Below, piece after piece: positions 61,625-64,000 of a stretch of 64,000 bases of DNA. The stretch's first letter is position 1. Every line of letters starts with the position of its first letter. This DNA comes from Bifidobacterium scaligerum. GTDB lineage: Bacteria; Actinomycetota; Actinomycetes; Actinomycetales; Bifidobacteriaceae. The stretch covers positions 30,684-94,683 of the forward strand of contig NZ_PGLQ01000006.1 of assembly GCF_002802865.1 (NCBI RefSeq), written 5' to 3'. Under the pieces are notes generated by a model. That model saw only the letters and a list, made by a program, of their open reading frames with translations, was not told where the DNA came from and ran no database searches. The position numbers and the translations under genes are program-made.

Positions 61625-64000
61625 ATGCGACACCATAATGTCGATACGCACGATGCGTCATTACGACCATCGCATAGCACTGCATCGTTGAAAACCGCTA
61701 TAACGAGGATCGCCGCCGTCAGTCTCGCGATTGGCTTGACAGTGGCGTTGCCGGTGGGCTCGGCCTATGCTGGCGAGACAGTCGCCGACCATACAGTTGA
61801 CGCTGCGGATAGCTCCCGTACGTCGTCCGACGGCACCGTACATCTCGCCGATCAGGAAACGCCTGCTGCGAATGCCATGCCGGAGAACCCCGGTGCTGAA
61901 CTGCCCACTCAGGTCAGTGCCGATATTCCCGATGATGCGACGGTAGTCTCCGAAGAACTGGCCGTGACTGCCGAGGGTGAAGTCAAGGATATCGAAACCG
62001 GTGCGACGGTCACCGATCCCGCCATCGTCGGCACTGCGGATACGCCGGCCGATCCGTTGGCCAAAACCGATGGTAAGTCGTTTATTCCGGTGGATGCCAG
62101 TGCAGTTAAGGACGCGGTGACTGCGAACGGTGGGGATGCGAACGCGACCAGCGGGGACAGTGGTACTGCTGCAGACGGTAATGCCGGCGCGGAAAGCAAC
62201 GACGGAACCGCCGCAACTCCCGACGCTACCTCCGGGCAGAATGCCGGGAACAACGACGATTCGGCCGGAACGAATGGTGCCGACAACTCCGGCACTGCGG
62301 ATGCGAATGGTTCCATGGACAACAGCACGCCCGATATGACCGACAACTCTGAAGACAGCACGAGCGGTGACGGCTCTGATGCCACCGCCAACCCATCTGC
62401 CTTCCGCTCATCCAGCTCCGCTCAGGTTCAGTCCCACGTCTATGCGGCCAGCTTCACCGGCAATCAATACGGTGCTCACTGGGGCATTTACAACGGTAAG
62501 GCTGCTTTCTTCGATGTGGACAATACGCTGTTCGCACAGCAGGCCAAAGGCGTCATCGACGTTTCCAAGTGGCAGGGCACCATCGACTGGGCGAAAGCCA
62601 AGGCCGATGGCGTACAGGGCGCCATCATTCGATTGGGATTCGGTTCGGGCAACGCGATTGACGGTCAGGCGCATCGCAACATCAACGAATGCAAGCGTTT
62701 GGGGATCCCCTTCGGCGTGTACTGGTTCTCGTATGCGGAGTCTGCGAACGCAGGCAACTGGGAAGGCGAAGATACTGTGGCCAAGCTGCGCGCGGCCGGC
62801 GTGAAGCCGAGCGATCTGAGCTTCCCGGTGTTCTATGATCTGGAAGACTGGACCGGCAGCTGGAACGGTCATACCGCTCCGACCAATCCGAACACGTGGA
62901 ACGGCGCGGTGAACAACTGGTATGCGAAGCTCAAGGCCGCCGGCTACAACAACCTGTCCGTGTACTCGTACACATCATACCTGAAGTCCGCGCTGAAAAA
63001 CAACAACATCTGGTCCAAGACCCGCTGGGTGGCCAGCTACGGTGCCCGCACCGGCTTCGAGGTTTCCGCCAACGACCGTTTCTGGCAGTACACTAGCGAC
63101 GGCCACATCAACGGCATCTCCGGCACCGTGGATTTGAATGCGTTCGGCTACAAGACAGTCGCCAACTCCAATAATTCCAATAGCTCCAACAATCAGCCTC
63201 CTTATCCCGTCAAGGGAGCCATGGGCGAGGAGTGGAAGCGCATCGGTGGAGCGAAGAGCGTCATCGGCAACCCGATCGCCAGCGAGGTGTGTAATTGGTC
63301 CCCGGGCAAACAGAATTGTTACCAGAATTTCGAGCGTGGTGCGATTTCCTGGACGCCTTCCACCGGAGCCCATTACACGTCCGGCGAACTACGCAAGGAA
63401 TGGGCGAATCGTCACTATGAACATGGTGTGCTCGGCTACCCTACAGCAGATGAGGAACGGTTGTCCGACGGCTGGTGGAGGCAGCATTTCCAGCATGGGG
63501 ATATCTGGGTGAAAGGCACCACTACGAAATATGTGATGCTTCTGAATTTGCGCGATTCATATAACGCGCATGGAGGCTATGCCCGGTTAGGTGCTCCTGC
63601 CGGTAACGAAGAACGATTGAGCAACGGTTATTGGCGTCAGCGTTGTGTTCGTGGTGATGTGTGGACGCGTAACGGTGCGGCTGAGAAGTACGTGATGTTG
63701 CTGGATTTGCGTGATTCGTATAATGCGCATGGTGGTTTTGGCCGTTTGGGTGGTCCTACGCATGATGAGGAGCGCTTGTCGGATGGTTATTGGCGTCAGC
63801 GTTGTGTTCGTGGTGATGTGTGGACGCGTAACGGTGCGGCTGAGAAGTACGTGATGTTGCTGGATTTGCGTGATTCGTATAATGCGCATGGTGGTTTTGG
63901 CCGTTTGGGTGGTCCTACGCATGATGAGGAGCGCTTGTCGGATGGTTATTGGCGTCAGCGTTGTGTTCGTGGTGATGTGTGGACGCGTAACGGTGCGGCT
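61625..64000 (+). CDS. Secreted GH25 lysozyme with C-terminal LGFP-like repeats (runs off the right edge)
   Basis: The frame is open from ATG 61625 (AAGGA about 11 nt upstream) to the window end, giving 792 residues so far. It has a signal peptide with likely cleavage after GSAYA (49), an Asp/Asn/Gly/Ser/Thr-rich linker (about 170-260) and a GH25 domain. D312 in VIDVSKWQGTIDWAKAK and D405/E407 in VFYDLEDW are the catalytic acids. From about residue 530, repeats like GVLGYPTADEERLSDGWWRQ follow, similar to LGFP repeats that attach to the cell wall. The last units are 53 aa long and nearly identical. It should cut peptidoglycan at the cell surface, probably for remodelling or division. Confidence 0.93.
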   Translation, partial: MRHHNVDTHDASLRPSHSTASLKTAITRIAAVSLAIGLTVALPVGSAYAGETVADHTVDAADSSRTSSDGTVHLADQETPAANAMPENPGAELPTQVSADIPDDATVVSEELAVTAEGEVKDIETGATVTDPAIVGTADTPADPLAKTDGKSFIPVDASAVKDAVTANGGDANATSGDSGTAADGNAGAESNDGTAATPDATSGQNAGNNDDSAGTNGADNSGTADANGSMDNSTPDMTDNSEDSTSGDGSDATANPSAFRSSSSAQVQSHVYAASFTGNQYGAHWGIYNGKAAFFDVDNTLFAQQAKGVIDVSKWQGTIDWAKAKADGVQGAIIRLGFGSGNAIDGQAHRNINECKRLGIPFGVYWFSYAESANAGNWEGEDTVAKLRAAGVKPSDLSFPVFYDLEDWTGSWNGHTAPTNPNTWNGAVNNWYAKLKAAGYNNLSVYSYTSYLKSALKNNNIWSKTRWVASYGARTGFEVSANDRFWQYTSDGHINGISGTVDLNAFGYKTVANSNNSNSSNNQPPYPVKGAMGEEWKRIGGAKSVIGNPIASEVCNWSPGKQNCYQNFERGAISWTPSTGAHYTSGELRKEWANRHYEHGVLGYPTADEERLSDGWWRQHFQHGDIWVKGTTTKYVMLLNLRDSYNAHGGYARLGAPAGNEERLSNGYWRQRCVRGDVWTRNGAAEKYVMLLDLRDSYNAHGGFGRLGGPTHDEERLSDGYWRQRCVRGDVWTRNGAAEKYVMLLDLRDSYNAHGGFGRLGGPTHDEERLSDGYWRQRCVRGDVWTRNGAA
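63626..64000 (+). repeat. 159-bp near-identical coding repeats
   Basis: The unit starting GGTTATTGGCGTCAGCG recurs at 63626, 63785 and 63944, exactly 159 bp apart (53 codons). The first two full units are identical over almost their whole length, whereas the earlier units (63180-63620) differ at many codons. The array continues past the window. Confidence 0.95.

Noticed and set aside
63626..64000. Possible CRISPR array
   Set aside because: The 159-bp units are contiguous, in frame and encode a repeat protein; there are no unique spacers.

Overview
The window looks like a chromosomal segment of a gut Bifidobacterium, most likely of the B. longum group. This rests on three things seen in the sequence: high GC with strongly biased codon use, many sugar importers and glycosidases controlled by LacI-type sites, and cytosolic glycosidases. 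It is not a computed assignment. There is no phage, IS element or CRISPR array. One RNA gene, tRNA-Ala(CGC), is clear.

Layout. 1-6.5 kb: a glycan locus with the N-terminal part of a GH38 alpha-mannosidase facing a sugar ABC importer (lipoprotein plus two permeases) and a GH13 alpha-glucosidase, with a matched pair of operator-like sites between them. 6.7-12 kb: a MacB/FtsX-type ABC pair and an amino-acid permease. 12-14 kb: a gene-poor stretch with large palindromes, an orphan HicB-like antitoxin and a tiny membrane protein. 14-18.6 kb: a MarR regulator and a heterodimeric multidrug-type ABC exporter. 19-29 kb: eight minus-strand genes, namely an oligopeptide (Dpp/Opp-type) importer, an Asp/Glu racemase-family protein, a FAD amine/amino-acid oxidoreductase, a stand-alone LanC-like protein with a CCG zinc motif and an EamA/RarD transporter. 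This is the most unusual system in the window. 29.4-37 kb: ApbE, a GPH sugar symporter, tRNA-Ala, rsmI, two poorly characterised genes and metG. 37-48.8 kb: a second carbohydrate locus (orphan sugar-binding lipoprotein, 1353-aa GH2-type enzyme with discoidin and Fn3 domains, two GPH symporters, LacI regulator, small membrane protein) lying between metG and tatD. 48.9-54.5 kb: tatD, kup, a class II glutamine amidotransferase and an HD-domain protein. 54.6-64 kb: envelope functions, namely an FtsX-like permease with a degenerate ABC subunit, a DUF4012 protein, an acyltransferase-3 protein and a secreted GH25 lysozyme whose C-terminal repeats run off the right edge.

How the genes work together. 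The two carbohydrate loci each combine uptake, cytosolic hydrolysis and local regulation. The 19-29 kb cluster suggests import of a peptide or modified amino acid, chemical processing of it (racemase, oxidoreductase, LanC-like) and export of a product; this is inference. The last 10 kb reads as a surface-remodelling region.

Intergenic regions are rich in inverted repeats. A recurring palindrome built around GCGAA-n-GTACC-n-CTGA appears after the amino-acid permease gene, metG and a GPH gene. Short tandem repeats of 8-15 bp recur both within and between genes. All coordinates and motif positions were read by eye. No database search, folding or promoter software was used.
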